Source: Lathyrus oleraceus (Eukaryota > Streptophyta > Magnoliopsida > Fabales > Fabaceae). Taken from it: a DNA stretch of 64,000 nucleotides. Where the stretch lies: NCBI RefSeq assembly GCF_024323335.1, contig NC_066581.1, forward strand, positions 437,050,238 through 437,114,237. Reading direction: 5' to 3'. The notes below the pieces were generated by a model that saw only the letters and a list, made by a program, of their open reading frames with translations, searched no databases and was not told the origin of the DNA. The position numbers and the translations under genes are program-made. Positions 9,345 to 21,429 of this stretch are shown here, one piece after another; the first letter of the stretch is position 1; every line of letters starts with the position of its first letter.

Positions 9345-10858
9345 TGTAAGACCCTAATTTTTTCCCTAATATCCCTCATGGAATCATAACATTGCATTTG
9401 CATTGCCTCAAGGATCATTAGCATCTTGGGTCCCTTTACCTTTGGGTGGGACTTCTTGTGAGTAGATTAAGATCACCAAGCATGCTTGAATTGCATATCC
9501 TTGCTTTTCTCATTTTATTTACTAACCAAAAGCACAAAAATATGTCACTAACATCTTTTGTTTGTAGCTTAAGCAATCACCAGGTCAAGAGCTTCAAGGA
9601 GATCCTTTGTGCAATGATATGGTCAGGAGAAGATGATAGCAAGCATGGTAATGGTTCCCAAAGCTCTCATCCATCAAATATGCCTCCCTAGAATCTCAAT
9701 TCATCATTTTTATCAAATAAAGTGAAAGGGTTTGAGGTTTGTCCCCCCAAAGAAACCCTAATTCATCTGTGCACCACAATGCCTTGCTCTTGAAGAAACC
9801 TCAGCCCATGGTCAAATACAATCAAGGGAAGTTATTTAATTCATCATTTCATGCATATTTGAACTTATTTGAGTATCCTCAATCATCAATTAATCAAGAT
9901 ATGAGTCATGGACTTGAGAAGTTGATCAGTCAATTCATCTGACTATTTTGAAATGCACTAAGACCTAACTTTTTATGTGTTGGTCAAATGGAGATGGTTC
10001 CAAAAGAAATAATGTTCCTAAGGATAATATGAACAACCTTCATGTTCATCAAAAATTTATTTGAATCTTGGAAGGTCATCTCCCATTCCAAGACATTATA
10101 GGTCATTTTGACTGAAACCCTAATTTTGGGTCAACTTCTCAAGGACATAACTCATTCATTTTTTATGATTTTGAGGTGGGATCAAGTGAATTGGAAAGAT
10201 TAAGATGACTATTTCAAATGTTATGTTGAACAAAATTTCAAAATCTCAAAGGAAATACATGTGAAATGCAAGACATTATAGGTCCTTTTGGGCCAAATGC
10301 ATTAAAAGGCAAAAAAGTCCAACTTCAAATGCCCATAACGCTTTCATAAAAAATCCAAATGATGCAACATTTAAGTCCATTTTGATTATCTTGAAAAGAT
10401 ATACAACTTTTATGTTGGAGGTTTTTTCATTTGAAGCTTGCATCATCAAAACATAAGGGCTTGAACATTGGCCAAATTTGGAAACCTTGCATTGACATGT
10501 TTTGCACATCACACTTTAAACTCAAAATTCACTAATTTCCACACTTCAAATGGATTTTTCCCAACATAAAAATTGTTCCTTACATCAAGACCTTTCCAAC
10601 CATTAACCACATGCTTATGTTTGAATTTTTTAATTGGCATTTTCGAAGAGGTGAATGTTTAGGTTCAATTTTGGAATGCACATGAAATCTTGATACACAA
10701 GCAAATTCAAAGCAAATCACACGTCCATTTCAGTCCAGACTGAGCTCGGCTTGCATTTGGCATTGTTTTTGGGCCTTGTGCATGGTCATGCAAGCCCATG
10801 CAAGGATTATCCATGTTCATGCACACTGATTAATTCATCATTTCCTTGCCATTCCCTC

Positions 10859-10866
10859 TATAAATA
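10859..10866 (+). promoter_or_regulatory. TATA box of the 5' LTR
   Basis: TATAAATA occurs in the context CCCTCTATAAATAGAG, followed by a pyrimidine-rich stretch with candidate starts near 10890-10900. This would make U3 about 1.5 kb and R-U5 about 3.1 kb. Confidence 0.6.
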
Positions 10867-13773
10867 GAGACTCTATTCCATTCAAAATTCATCCCTGATT
10901 CAACCTGTTATGCTGCACAAATCTCTCCATAGCCATCACCAAAGGAATTTCAATTTTCTTCTAAAAAATTCAGATCTGAATTTCAACTACCTTGGTTGAT
11001 TTTCAGACCTATAATTCCTCAGCCTTGCTTCCTTTTCATCACTAGATCTCATTACAAGATTTGGTTGTGAAGGATCGTGCTCTCCATACCTGCATTTCAA
11101 AGGTGGATATCAGAACTTTTTCTCTTCAAAACTCTTTGATCCTTGCTTATTTCTTGAGTTCCTTGGTTTGGCTGAAGTCCTCTCAATAGAGGCAACTGAT
11201 TTGTGCTTTCAATTTTGCAAAAACATGAAATTCATGATGAACACCATCATACTTCCATCTCTGATTTCTCCATTTATAGGAATCCAGAGTGGAAGTGAAT
11301 GGTATAGGAGTGATGTACATCACTTCCTCTTTCGATTGATGCCTAGATCGCCTCAGTTGGTTAATATTTTTTCTCTGCAACTCTGGCCAAAATTATGAGG
11401 CTCACCGGAGAAGAAGGTGGCTCTGGTGGCCGTGCCATTGCCAGATGTGTTGTGGATCGTTGGATTGAATTTCCAGATCTAATCCTGGCTCTTGTTTGTT
11501 GTGACTTGTTTTAATACATTGTGCAGCGCATTTGACTTTGGCCTATGGTGGGAGCGTGCATCTGGAGCGTGTGATCTGCCAGCTCAATTAATGAGATCAG
11601 ATCTAACGCTCCTCATTTTTTCTAATTTTTATTTTTTCTAATTTAATTTCTTTTATTTCCATTTATTTCAAAAATTCATAACTCTTTCATTTTTAATCCA
11701 AAAATTATGGGACCAATTACATTAGTCTCCAAATAAATTCTAGTTTCTATTTCTGATTTTTAATATTTTTTATTTCATCATTTGATATTTTTGGTGAATT
11801 TTCTCTTTTCTGGTTGTTTTTAATTCATTTAAATAATTTTTGATATTCAAAAAATACAAAAATATTTTCCTAACCTATTTGAATGATGATGAATCTATGA
11901 AAAATAGTCTCATCAATTTTTTAATTGATTTGAGATTTATTTGAGATTTTAGTTCAATTAGGTTATTTTTATTCATTTTTAATTGATTAAAAATAGTTTC
12001 TGACTTTTAAAAATGCTGAATTTTTTTGTCAAACTTAGTTTGACCTTGGTGAACTTGGGATAAATTACTTGGAACTTTCAAGGTTGATTTGAAGTGATTT
12101 TGAAGTTTGACCTTTCCATTATTTTTAATTCAAGTTTATTTTAATATTGAAAATGCCAAAAAATATTTTGCTTATTGTTTGACCTTCAATCTTCATCTCA
12201 TTTCTGATTTATCATTGTTTGACTTTGACTTTCAATGTCATTTGGTCAATACATATGGATTGGTACATCTTATTGCACTTCATGCATTTTGATCTTTCCA
12301 TTTTCATTATCCATTCTCCATCTCCTTCTTCTTCTTCTTCTTTCTTTTTGATCAATGAGTTGAAGGTTGATAAGTTAGCATTGATTAGGGAGACTTAATC
12401 TTCCTTGATTCAAATCTAGTTCATCTTGATCAATTGATCAAGTGAATGGCTTTGCATTAAGGATAGGTTGTTTTCTAAATCAGGCAAAAGGCTTAAACCA
12501 ATACAAGATCAATTCTCATTTTCTTTTTGGCATGGCAAGTTGTTGGAACTTGGTTCACTAATCAAGACTTCTAACTTGTGTTGTTGCCTATATTATTATT
12601 GACCGGCCTCAGATAGTTGTAACTTCTACATAAGTCCAATTACGATTGCTTAACATAGCGCTAAATTTGCCTTATGGCACACTAACTACTAACACTAACT
12701 ATTGACAATTAACATTTACTTTTTGCTCTTTACTTTTATGCAATTTACTATTCTTGCACATATTATCCATTTGCTTTTTCTATTTGCTCATTTGAGCACA
12801 TGTTTATGTTAATGCCATTTGCCTTTTGCTCACTTGAGCATATAATTGTGTATATACTATTGTGTTTGTGTTTTGTTTGATTGTTGAGAACCAAATGCAA
12901 AGAAATGGACTTAGATTCTAGGACTTTCCTTATGCAAAATTGGAGTAAAAGGATCCTAATATGAAGATGGATTGGAAGGACCAAATCTCTAAACTCACTC
13001 TTGTCCATTTTTGGTTTACTTCATGAAACTTTTGATGTGTGTGCTTTTGTGCTAGGGGATTCTATGAGCTCAAATTGAAGAACCATTGCTATGTTCATCC
13101 TAAGTGAAAGATACAAGATACATTGAGGATCTCTTAAGAGGCTTGTTTGATGATTGCTTATGCTTTTTGTGATTGCCTATTCCAAAGGATGGGAGCTACT
13201 TGGATCATCGATATGATCTCAAGAGAGGAACCCCATTGTGGTTTTGTTTCTTTATCCCTCACCTTTTGTTTTGCTTAGGACTTAGCCCTTCTTCTTCTTC
13301 TCTCCACTCTAACCCAAGCCAAAACTTTTGTGCAAACATTTAATATTTGTTTTCAACATTAGAAACCTAAGCCTTATGCTTTTGTTTTTCAAACTTTCTT
13401 TTCATAACACTTATTTTGAATTGAACCTAAATCAACTTTGACCATTTTTGTATATACTTCTAATTGGTAAATATAACCCATTCAAATGTCTTTTGTGGTT
13501 CCAATGGCCACTTTCTTAATCAAATCTTTCATAACCTTTAGCTATTAGGTTTGAGTTATCCTTATGGTAGATATAATACTCACCTATATCCTTAGTGATG
13601 GACAATGAGTCTTCCTTGCTTATTATAGGGTTAACCCCTCACTAGCATGTTGAAGTTATCCTCACATGGTGGATTTGTGGTTTTGGTTGAGTTTTCTCCC
13701 TTTGATAACAAAAGACCTTAAGGCTTTTGGACCAATCAATTTACCAACTCATTTTTGAGATTTTTACCCCGAA

Positions 13774-13834
13774 CTACGAGGTTTTGATCCTAATCTCTTT
13801 ATAAGATGATATGTAGGCAATGGGTTTATCCATT
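13774..13834 (+). other. LTR hairpin module, copy M6
   Basis: GAACTACG (13771-13778) can pair through CTACG with TGTAG (13812-13816). The inner hairpin is TCTT (13796-13799) with AAGA (13803-13806). The following stem AATGG (13819-13823) pairs with CCATT (13830-13834). The frame GAACTACG...GTAGGCA is shared with M1-M5 although the rest of this LTR is different. Confidence 0.5.
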
Positions 13835-13945
13835 CAAACACAAAATGTAAATAAATTTGTATATTCTCTTCTTATCTCTTCAATCATGTTTGCACAAACA
13901 AATTCTCACAAAACAATAACCTTACAACAAGTATGAAAAGGGCTC

Positions 13946-13961
13946 CCTAGGAGTACCTAGG
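13946..13961 (+). other. AGTA-loop hairpin before the primer binding site
   Basis: CCTAGG (13946-13951) pairs with CCTAGG (13956-13961) around AGTA. It is the fourth version of the hairpin seen at 1135, 3232 and 25594, with a different stem sequence and the same loop. It ends 16 bases before the PBS. Confidence 0.65.
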
Positions 13962-13977
13962 CTCCACTACAGAAAAG

Positions 13978-13995
13978 TGGCGACTCTGCTGGGGA
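13978..13995 (+). promoter_or_regulatory. Primer binding site (tRNA-primed minus-strand start)
   Basis: TGGCGACTCTGCTGGGGA begins with TGG, the complement of a tRNA CCA end, just inside the LTR. Ogre and related Tat elements use a PBS of this type, usually assigned to tRNA-Arg. The tRNA assignment is family knowledge and was not tested here. Confidence 0.75.
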
Positions 13996-14888
13996 TCAAA
14001 GATACCTAGTGGGTTTTGCCAACTTTTCACGCTTGTTGTATTGTATTGTCTTGTGACATATTTTGGTGCAATTTGGGATTACTGTATTGTGTGTAATGAT
14101 TGATTTGCTTGATATTAATTCCTCGTATGCTTGGTGATCTTTGTGAGATGAGTTCTATACCCGGACTCGAGTGCACTTAGGATAGGAGAATGGCGTAGTC
14201 TTGTTGACTTGTGTGGAGTTATTCCTTAGCAAGTTGACTTGCAAGTCCATTCACTTGGTGGAGGTCATGTTGGGATCAATAATGTCACACAACTAAGTTG
14301 TGTATAGACATTACTCTTTCCAATATAGACCTTAGAAGCCAAGGACCTTAGTTTACCAAGCCCATCTTGGCCTATTCTTAGGATGTAGTGCGAAAGTCTT
14401 TCAGATGTAAGATTTGATACGATTGTTACGCGATACTACACTCATAAGAGTCTCTCTTGAGAATATTTTTGGAATACGAGTAGTCGTTTCTCTGATAATA
14501 TCCGAAAGATGGGGTAATGACTATGGGAACCTCTTAGAGAACATGTTTGGCAGGTTTAAACCTTAGTACATTCCCTTTGGGTGGTTCTTAACCGAGACTC
14601 CATGCTCGTGACTTGCAACAAACCCTTGATTCGTGGTTGATTCGTTCATGTATCCTTAATATCAATGGAACTTGGGTGTTCATAAGGTGTAAACCATAAT
14701 CCACCAAAATGGATGATTGATATTAAGGATAATATGATCCATCCCATGACCTTTGTTTGGTGTGCTTTGCTTGATCCTTGAGTGTGATTGTTGCATTCAT
14801 GCATTCATGCACTCATTTGCATCCATATCATCATTAATGAAGAAAATTATCAAGGAACTTAAGGGGTTTATTTGCGAAATCTTCAGAC
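13996..14888 (+). other. Untranslated leader of the Ogre-like element
   Basis: About 890 bases lie between the PBS and the ORF1 start. They hold only short frames and no recognisable protein. This is where packaging or dimerisation signals would be expected, but none is identified. Confidence 0.6.
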
Positions 14889-16340
14889 ATGGAAAGACAA
14901 AGAAGGAATACGAAGAAGTACAGTTTCAGACAACCAGATTTGAAAGAGTTAAGGAACCTGACATCCTATGTATTAGATCCTTTGGGTTTCAAAGCTCATT
15001 TTGGGAAGCTTCTTCCTCTTCTGACTACTCAAATGGATGAAGGGTTGATGAGTGTATTGGTGCAGTTTTATGATCCTTTGTACCATTGCTTCACATTTCC
15101 GGATTTTCAACTTTTGCCTACACTTGAGGAGTATGCCTACCTTGTGGGTATACCTATTCTAGACCAGTTGTCGTTCAGTGGCTTAGAGAGTATTCCTACT
15201 TCTCAAGAGATAGCAGACATGTTGCACATAAATGAATCTCTGGTTGGTGCTCATATGACTACCAAAGGTGGAATTCAAGGTCTCCCTTCTGAGTTCCTCA
15301 TTGCTCAAGTTATTGTGTATGGGAAGGCCATGAGTGAGGATGCCTTCGAAGCCATATTTGTACTTCTCATCTATGGATTGGTATTGTTCCCCAACATCGA
15401 CAAGTTTGTGGATGTGAATGCTATTAGGATCTTCTCTACTCTTAATCTCGTTCCGACTCTGTTGGGTGATACCTATTTCTCTTTGCATATGAGGAATGCA
15501 AAGGGTGGTGGCACCATTGTATGCTGTTTGCCCCTGTTGTATAAGTGGTTTATTTCTCACTTACCGCAGACGGTCGCCTTCAAGGAGAACAAGGGATGTC
15601 TACGGTGGTCCACGAGACTCATGTCTCTCACTAATGATGATATCTCTTGGTATAACCGTGTGTATGATGGTGTGCAGATTATTGACTCTTGTGGTGAATT
15701 CTCCAATGTACCTCTTCTTGGTACATGTGGTGGGATTAACTACAACCCTGTTTTGGCACGTCGTCAGCTTGGGTTCCCCCTAAAGGATAAAACCAATAAC
15801 ATTCTGTTAGAGGGTGTGTTCTTTCAGGAGGGTAAAGATCCCCAAGGCTTGAAGGGAAGAATGGTCTGTGCTTGGCGCAAGATTCATAGGAAAGGAAGGA
15901 AAGAGTTGGGTCCTAAGAATTATGTTGCTATGGAGCCATACACTGCTTGGGTTAGGAAGAGAGTGTCTGAGTATCTCATGCCTTACGAGTATCCGAGACC
16001 TACACCTTTGGTTATGGCTGGGCCTTCAACCCTCCCTAACCAAGGAGTAGAGGAGTTGAGAGACGAAGACCGATCACATGCTTGTATCTGTGAAAGGGAG
16101 GAGTTACTTCAGAAGATCAAGGAGAAGGATGCTTTGATAGAGTTCCTCGAACATCAGGTTATTGATGATCCTGATGATGCATGGACTTCCCTACTTCCTC
16201 AGTCTTCCAGGTTTTGGAAGAGGAAGTATGATCAACTCGCCAAAGAGAAGGCAGATATGGAGGCAGCCTACGAGAGAGAGGTGAAGAGGCTTCGTGCATC
16301 CTATCTTCCTGTGTCCCGAGCTTTGGATGATTGTTTCTAG
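14889..16340 (+). CDS. Ogre ORF1 protein (DUF7745 / plant-mobile-domain-like)
   Basis: This is an uninterrupted 483-codon frame and the only long intact gene of the element. It starts at the ATG of MERQRRNTKKYSF, after a leader without a better start. Its N-terminal two thirds (LPTLEEYAYLVGIPI and the region around WFISHLPQ) resemble the plant mobile domain-like proteins annotated as DUF7745 in legumes, which are ORF1 products of Ogre elements. The biochemical function is unknown. The last 110 residues are charged and helical (KIKEKDALIEFLEHQ, KEKADMEAAYEREVKRL), a probable coiled coil. It precedes gag on the same strand with about 300 bp between. Intactness beside a broken gag-pol suggests either chance or a different mutational history. 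Confidence 0.85.
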   Translation: MERQRRNTKKYSFRQPDLKELRNLTSYVLDPLGFKAHFGKLLPLLTTQMDEGLMSVLVQFYDPLYHCFTFPDFQLLPTLEEYAYLVGIPILDQLSFSGLESIPTSQEIADMLHINESLVGAHMTTKGGIQGLPSEFLIAQVIVYGKAMSEDAFEAIFVLLIYGLVLFPNIDKFVDVNAIRIFSTLNLVPTLLGDTYFSLHMRNAKGGGTIVCCLPLLYKWFISHLPQTVAFKENKGCLRWSTRLMSLTNDDISWYNRVYDGVQIIDSCGEFSNVPLLGTCGGINYNPVLARRQLGFPLKDKTNNILLEGVFFQEGKDPQGLKGRMVCAWRKIHRKGRKELGPKNYVAMEPYTAWVRKRVSEYLMPYEYPRPTPLVMAGPSTLPNQGVEELRDEDRSHACICEREELLQKIKEKDALIEFLEHQVIDDPDDAWTSLLPQSSRFWKRKYDQLAKEKADMEAAYEREVKRLRASYLPVSRALDDCF

Positions 16341-16535
16341 GGATCCATAGGATGATTATTTTCCTTTTCTCTTGTATATGATTGACAATGATGTACTTCT
16401 TTTCCCCAATATTGTTGGATGAGATGTTTCCATATGTGATAAATGTTTAATATTTCCAAAAAAATTTGCAAATAGAACCCTAAAAGTTCCTTTGAAAATA
16501 AAATAAAAATCATATGCACGAGCATTGCATGCATC

Positions 16536-18383
16536 ATGTGCATAAGCAGGTTTTGTTCCCGGCTTCTTGTCTTACGGTCTAACTCTGTGTTCTTCATTTA
16601 TTTCAAAGACAAGTTGACTCACCGGTACTACACCAGAGCCAACATTTCAAGACTGATGGATCATCTGGAACAAGAGAATCGCGAGCTGAAAGAGGAAGTG
16701 GCCAGATTGAGTGCCTTGATGGAATCATTCTTGGCTGCCCAGAGCCAGTCTTCTCCAACACCTTCAACTCCTCCCCAGAGGACAGTCATTTCTGAGATTG
16801 TCTCCTCAACCGTGCCTGCGGCCAATGCACACTTTGCTCCAACGGCCATGCCAGCCGGATTCCCGTGGGGGATGCCTCCCAATTTCATGCCTGAGGGTCC
16901 TGCTCCTACCTTTGCTTCTATGCCGGCATCTAGCCCGGTCCTTGTTGTTCCTCCTCCTGTCGTGCATATTATGCCCAGGGTAGACGACACCATCTATCAT
17001 TCTGAGCCGTCTGAGGGTCCAGATGTCTATGAGAAGATGGACGCTATGAATGATCAATTTCTTGAGCTCCGCAAGGAATTGAAAACTCTCAGAGGAAAGG
17101 ATCATTTCGGCAAGTTTGCTGCCGAACTCTGCTTGGTTCCTAATGTGAAGATTCTTGTGAAATTCAAGGTCCCTGACTTTGAAAAATACAAGGGGAATAC
17201 TTGTCCTCTCAGCCACCTGGTCATGTATGCCAGGAAGATGTCAACTCAGACCGACAACGACCAATTGCTCATCCACTACTTTCAGGACAGTTTGTCCGGT
17301 GCCGCTCTACGTTGGTACATGGGTTTAGACAGTGCGAACATCCGATCCTTCAACGATCTTGGCGAGGCCTTCGTCAAGCAGTACAAGTACAATGTGGATA
17401 TGGCTCCCGATAGGGATCAATTGAGAGCCATGTCCCAGAAGGACAAGGAAACGTTTAAAGAGTACACCCAGAGGTGGCGAGAGTTAGCAGCACAGATCGT
17501 GCCCCCGCTGGAGGAGAAAGAGATGACCAAGATCTTTTTGAAGACCTTGAGTTCTTTTTATTATAAGCGGATGATTGCTAGCGCTCCTTCTGACTTCACC
17601 GAGATGGTGAATATGGGGATGCGTCTAGAAGAAGGGGTTAGAGAAGGACGTCTGGCCAGAGAAGAAGGCTCTTCTACCAAACGATATGGGGCGTTTGCGA
17701 AGAAGAAAGATGGAGAGGCACATGCTGTGACTTCCCATGTAAAACCAAGAAGACCCTCTGTGAGGAGGAAGACCGTGCATCCTGCCGGTAACCAGCACCA
17801 GGTGGCTCATATAGCACCTGTTTTCAGAGATAATCAACAGTATCAGCAACATAACAACAATCAGCAGCCACATCCGTAATATCAGCATCAACAACACCGT
17901 CCGCAACAGCAGGCCTACCAGCCCCGAAACAGTAATCAAACCAGCACGAGTTACGAGAGGAAAAAGGTCACCTTCGATCCTATTCCAATGACGTATGCAG
18001 AATTATATCCCTCTTTGATAGAGAGGAAGTTTATTACTCCAAGAGACCCACCGGCTATACCTGCTAATCCCCAGTGGTGGTATAAGCCTGAATTACACTG
18101 TGTTTACCATTCTGGTCCTCCCGGCCACGACGTGGAGAATTGTTACCCTTTGAAGACCAAGGTTCAAGACCTTGTGAGGTGTGGAATTCTGTGTTTCGAG
18201 GACGTAGGTCCTAATGTGAAGAAGAACCCATTGCCCGAGCATGGGAAATCTGTCAACATGGTCCAGGGTTGCCCTGGCAAATACAAAGTCAAATATGTCA
18301 GTCATATTCGACAATCTCTGGTTGAGATGCATCGTTTGCTATGTGAGTATAGTCATTAGGAGCATGACCATGATAGATGCTGA
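16536..18383 (+). pseudogene. gag: gag of the Ogre-like element (three in-frame stops)
   Basis: This encodes the structural capsid precursor. The most natural start is the ATG at 16656 (MDHLEQENRELKEE, an amphipathic coiled coil); upstream codons back to 16536 are also open. A Pro/Ala-rich linker (about 16740-16980) precedes the capsid-like core (about 17090-17640: CPLSHLVMYARKMSTQTDN, WYMGLDSANIRSF, VDMAPDRDQLRAMSQ). A basic segment and a Gln/Asn/His-rich stretch (about 17820-17930) follow, then a zinc-finger-like motif (CVYHSGPPGHDVENC, about 18100-18145). In-frame stops at 17877-17879, 18357-18359 and 18381-18383 break it without any frameshift. The frame then runs directly into protease, as a gag-pro fusion. 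Confidence 0.85.
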
Positions 18384-19955
18384 GTTTGTTCTGTCAATCA
18401 AAGAGGTTGTCGCCAGGTGCGCAAAGATGTTCAGGAAATGCTGGATGAAGGAGTTATTGAGATCCTTCAAAACAGAAATGTTGACGAAGATGCTGATGAG
18501 GTCAACGTAATTTCTCCAGTATTTCGGATCCCCGAGCCCGTTATTATCAAGTATGATAGTAGCAAGCAGAAGGTTTCTCCTGCCTTGACCATCAAGCCAG
18601 CTGGACCAGTACCATACTCTTCTGAGAAAGCAATTCCCTATCGCTGCAATGCTGTTGCGGTAGAAAATGGGAAAGAAGTGTCCTTACCATCTTCCTCTGT
18701 TGTTAACATTGCGGATGTTAGTGGTTTGACCCGCAGTGGTCGTGTGTTTTCAGCACCTCCCAAGCCCCAGGCTAATACTGATTCTGTCGAACGCCCGATT
18801 GGGAATGCTGTGAGTGCTCCGAATCCGGCACATGTTGTTAAGCCCTCCTCTACAATGGGAACTCCTGCTTCTGTTGGCCCAAGCGGCAATGTGAAAGAAG
18901 ACTGTGATGAGATGATGAGGTTCATCAAGAGGAGCGAGTACAATGTTGTAGACCAGCTTCTACAAACGCCATCCAAAATATCAGTGTTATCATTGCTCTT
19001 AAATTCAGAACCACACCGAGAGGCTCTGCAGAAGGTTTTGGATGTGGCATATGTGGATCATGATGTCACGATAGAACAATTCGATAGCATTGTTGCAAAC
19101 ATTACCGCTTGTAACAACTTGAGTTTCTGTGATTCTGATCTCCCCGAGGAGGGAAGGGACCACAACTTGGCATTACATATATCTATGGGTTGCAAAGACG
19201 ATGCCATGTCCAATATGCTGGTGGACACTGGGTCATCATTGAACGTATTTCCAAAAACCACTCTTTCGAAACTGTCATATCAAGGGCCTCCCATGAGGCA
19301 GAGTGGAGTAGTTGTGAAGGCTTTCGATGGGTCTCGCAAAACTGTGATTGGGGAAGTTGATCTCCTAGTCAAGATCGGACCAAGTGATTTCCAGATTACC
19401 TTCCAGGTTATGGATATTCACCCATCGTATAGTTGTCTCTTAGGCAGACCGTGGATTCACGAGGCAGGCGCCGTGACATCCACCCTACACTAAAAACTGA
19501 AATTTGTGAAGAATAAGAAACTGGAAGTGGTAGGGGGAGAAAAGGCTCTTCTGGTTAGCCATTTGTCTTCTTTCTCATACATAGATGCTGAGGATGAAGT
19601 TGGAACTCCTTTCCAAGCTTTATCTATTGCTGAACCTATTGAGAAGAGAACTCCTTCATTTGCTTCCTACAAAGATGCAAAGTTGGCCATTGAGCGTGGT
19701 GCAATTGCTGGCTTAGGCAAAATGATTGAGCTAGAAGATAACAAGTCTCGGGCTGGCATAGGTTACGCATCTGGGGTTTTCAACATGCAAGGGTTGTTCA
19801 AGAGTGGAGGATTCATCCACACTAGTCAAGATGAGGAAGCTGCTGCCATTCTGGAGGAGGACGAAGAGGATTCTGGCAACTTCGTCATCCCTGGGGGAAT
19901 CTGCAATAATTGGGTCGCTGTGGATATTCCAATAGTTATCCATAAGTCAGAGTAA
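18384..19955 (+). pseudogene. pro: Protease region of the Ogre-like element (gag-pro fusion)
   Basis: This is the retropepsin-type aspartic protease that would cleave the polyprotein. It continues in frame from gag. The linker contains SGLTRSGRVFSAPP; the catalytic triad DTG is intact at 19224-19232, with LLGRPWIHEAGAV about 70 residues later, the typical second signature. A TAA at 19491-19493 interrupts the frame just after this. A downstream 150-residue extension (19506-19955) rich in Glu and Asp lies before the probable intron. From 18893 on, everything is duplicated at 32985. Confidence 0.85.
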
Positions 19956-20214
19956 TGTTCATTGTGTTTAGAAAACCCTCCTCCTATGCCAAAAGGAGGG
20001 GTGATGACATTGTTGGCACATTAGTAGAATGATATTTTCATTCAATAAATTCATGTTAAATGTTTGTTTTTCCAATTATTTTCCCTTTTTTGCTTTTTGC
20101 TTGAAATTGGTGATCACATAAAACCTAAAAATAAAACAAAATCGATCTTTCATTTGCATAATGATTTGCCTTGTTTGAATTCTAAAGCTTTTCATATCCA
20201 AAATCCTTATGTAG
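19946..20214 (+). other. Probable intron between pro and RT (269 nt, boundaries predicted)
   Basis: The pro frame ends at TAA 19953-19955 and the RT frame opens, without an ATG, right after AG at 20213-20214 (TTATGTAG). The two frames differ by two positions, so splicing must remove a length of 2 modulo 3. The only GT near the end of the pro frame that meets this is at 19946, giving 269 nt. The donor context is weak (CATAA/GTCAGA). The interior is A/T-rich, with a branch-point-like TTCTAAAG about 35 bases before the acceptor. Ogre elements are known to be partly spliced at this place. The donor is the uncertain part. Confidence 0.5.
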
Positions 20215-20569
20215 GTTGATCAAACCCATTGAACATAATGACCCAACACCATCTCCTAACTTTGAATTCCCTGTATTTGAGGCGGAAGAAGATGATGTTG
20301 AAGAGATTCCTGACGAGATTACCCGTTTACTTGAGCATAAAGAGAAGATCATTCAGCCGCATCTCGAGAATCTAGAAACAGTCAACTTAGGGTCTGAGGA
20401 TTGTGTGCGAGAAGTGAAGATTGGGGCACTCCTTGAAGAATCTGTTAAGAAGGGGTTGACTGAATTGCTACGAGAATATGTTGACGTCTTTGCTTGGTCA
20501 TATGAAGACATGCCAGGTATAGATGCTGATATTGTGCAACATTTCTTACCCTTAAAGCCTGAGTGCGTG

Positions 20570-21250
20570 CCTGTGAAGCAGAAGCTCAGAAGAACTCATC
20601 CTGATATGGCAGTGAAGATCAAAGAGGAGGTTCAGAAGAAAATGGATGCAGGGTTTCTGGTGACTTCTACATATCCTTAATGGGTGGCCAATATCGTGCT
20701 CGTGCCTAAGAAAGATGGAAAAGTCCGGATGTGTGTGGACTATAGAGACTTGAATAAAGCTAGTCCAAAAGATGATTTCCCTCTACCACATATTGACATG
20801 TTGGTAGATAATACAGCTAAATTCAATGTCTTCTCATTTATGGACGGATTTTCCGGATATAATCAGATTAAGATGGCACCCGAGGATATGGAGAAGACAA
20901 CATTCATCACACCTTGGGGAACATTCTGTTATCGAGTGATGCCCTTCGGTTTGAAGAACGCCGGAGCCACATATCAACGAGCTATGAACATCTTGTTTCA
21001 TGGTATGATGCACAAGAAGATCGAGGTGTATGTTGATGATATGATTGATAAGTCAAGAACGGAAGTTAAACATGTAAAGCACTTGTTGAAGCTTTTTCAG
21101 CGTTTGAGGAAGTACAAGCTTCGCCTGAATCCCAACAAGTGTACATTTGGAGTCCGTTCCGACAAGTTATTGGGCTTTATTGTCAGTGAAAGAGGTATTG
21201 AAGTTGATCATGCCAAGGTCAAAGCAATACAAGAGATGCATGCGCCCAAA
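20570..21250 (+). other. Reverse transcriptase domain
   Basis: Motifs in order: VPKKDGKVRMCVDYRDLNK, FPLPHID, FSFMDGFSGYNQI (first catalytic Asp), FCYRVMPFGLKNAGATYQR, YVDD at 21029-21040 (the catalytic pair) and LNPNKCTFGV. It copies element RNA into DNA in cytoplasmic particles. The stop at 20678 precedes the core motifs. RT ends in the usual thumb motif FLGRLNYISRFI. Confidence 0.9.
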
Positions 21251-21429
21251 ACTGAGAAACAAGTCCGAGGTTTTCTTGGCCGCTTGAATTATATTTCCAG
21301 ATTCATATCCCACATGACTGCCACATGTACGCCGATATTCAAGCTACTCCGGAAAGATCAGTCCCATGATTGGACCGAGGATTGCCAGAAAGCTTTCGAC
21401 AGTATTAAAGAGTATCTGTCTGAGCCTCC

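Larger units (their letters stand above)
9345..13971 (+). mobile_element. 5' LTR of the plus-strand Ogre-like element
   Basis: The LTR starts TGTAAGACCCTAA at 9345, exactly where the relic's protease-linker frame is broken. It ends about ACTACA at 13971, six bases before the primer binding site. Its length of about 4.6 kb fits Ogre LTRs, which are unusually long. A TATA box lies 1.5 kb in, and module M6 and the AGTA hairpin lie near its end. No 3' LTR partner is present, so the boundaries rest on TG...CA, on the broken host frame and on the PBS. If the insertion left a 5-bp target duplication, it should be ATGGG (9340-9344). The long interior holds no coding region; (CTT)n occurs near 12325. 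Confidence 0.7.

Noticed and set aside
16661..16993. Minus-strand reading frames opposite gag and pol (also near 22802-23212)
   Set aside because: They mirror strongly coding plus-strand sequence with known domains, and show no family features of their own.
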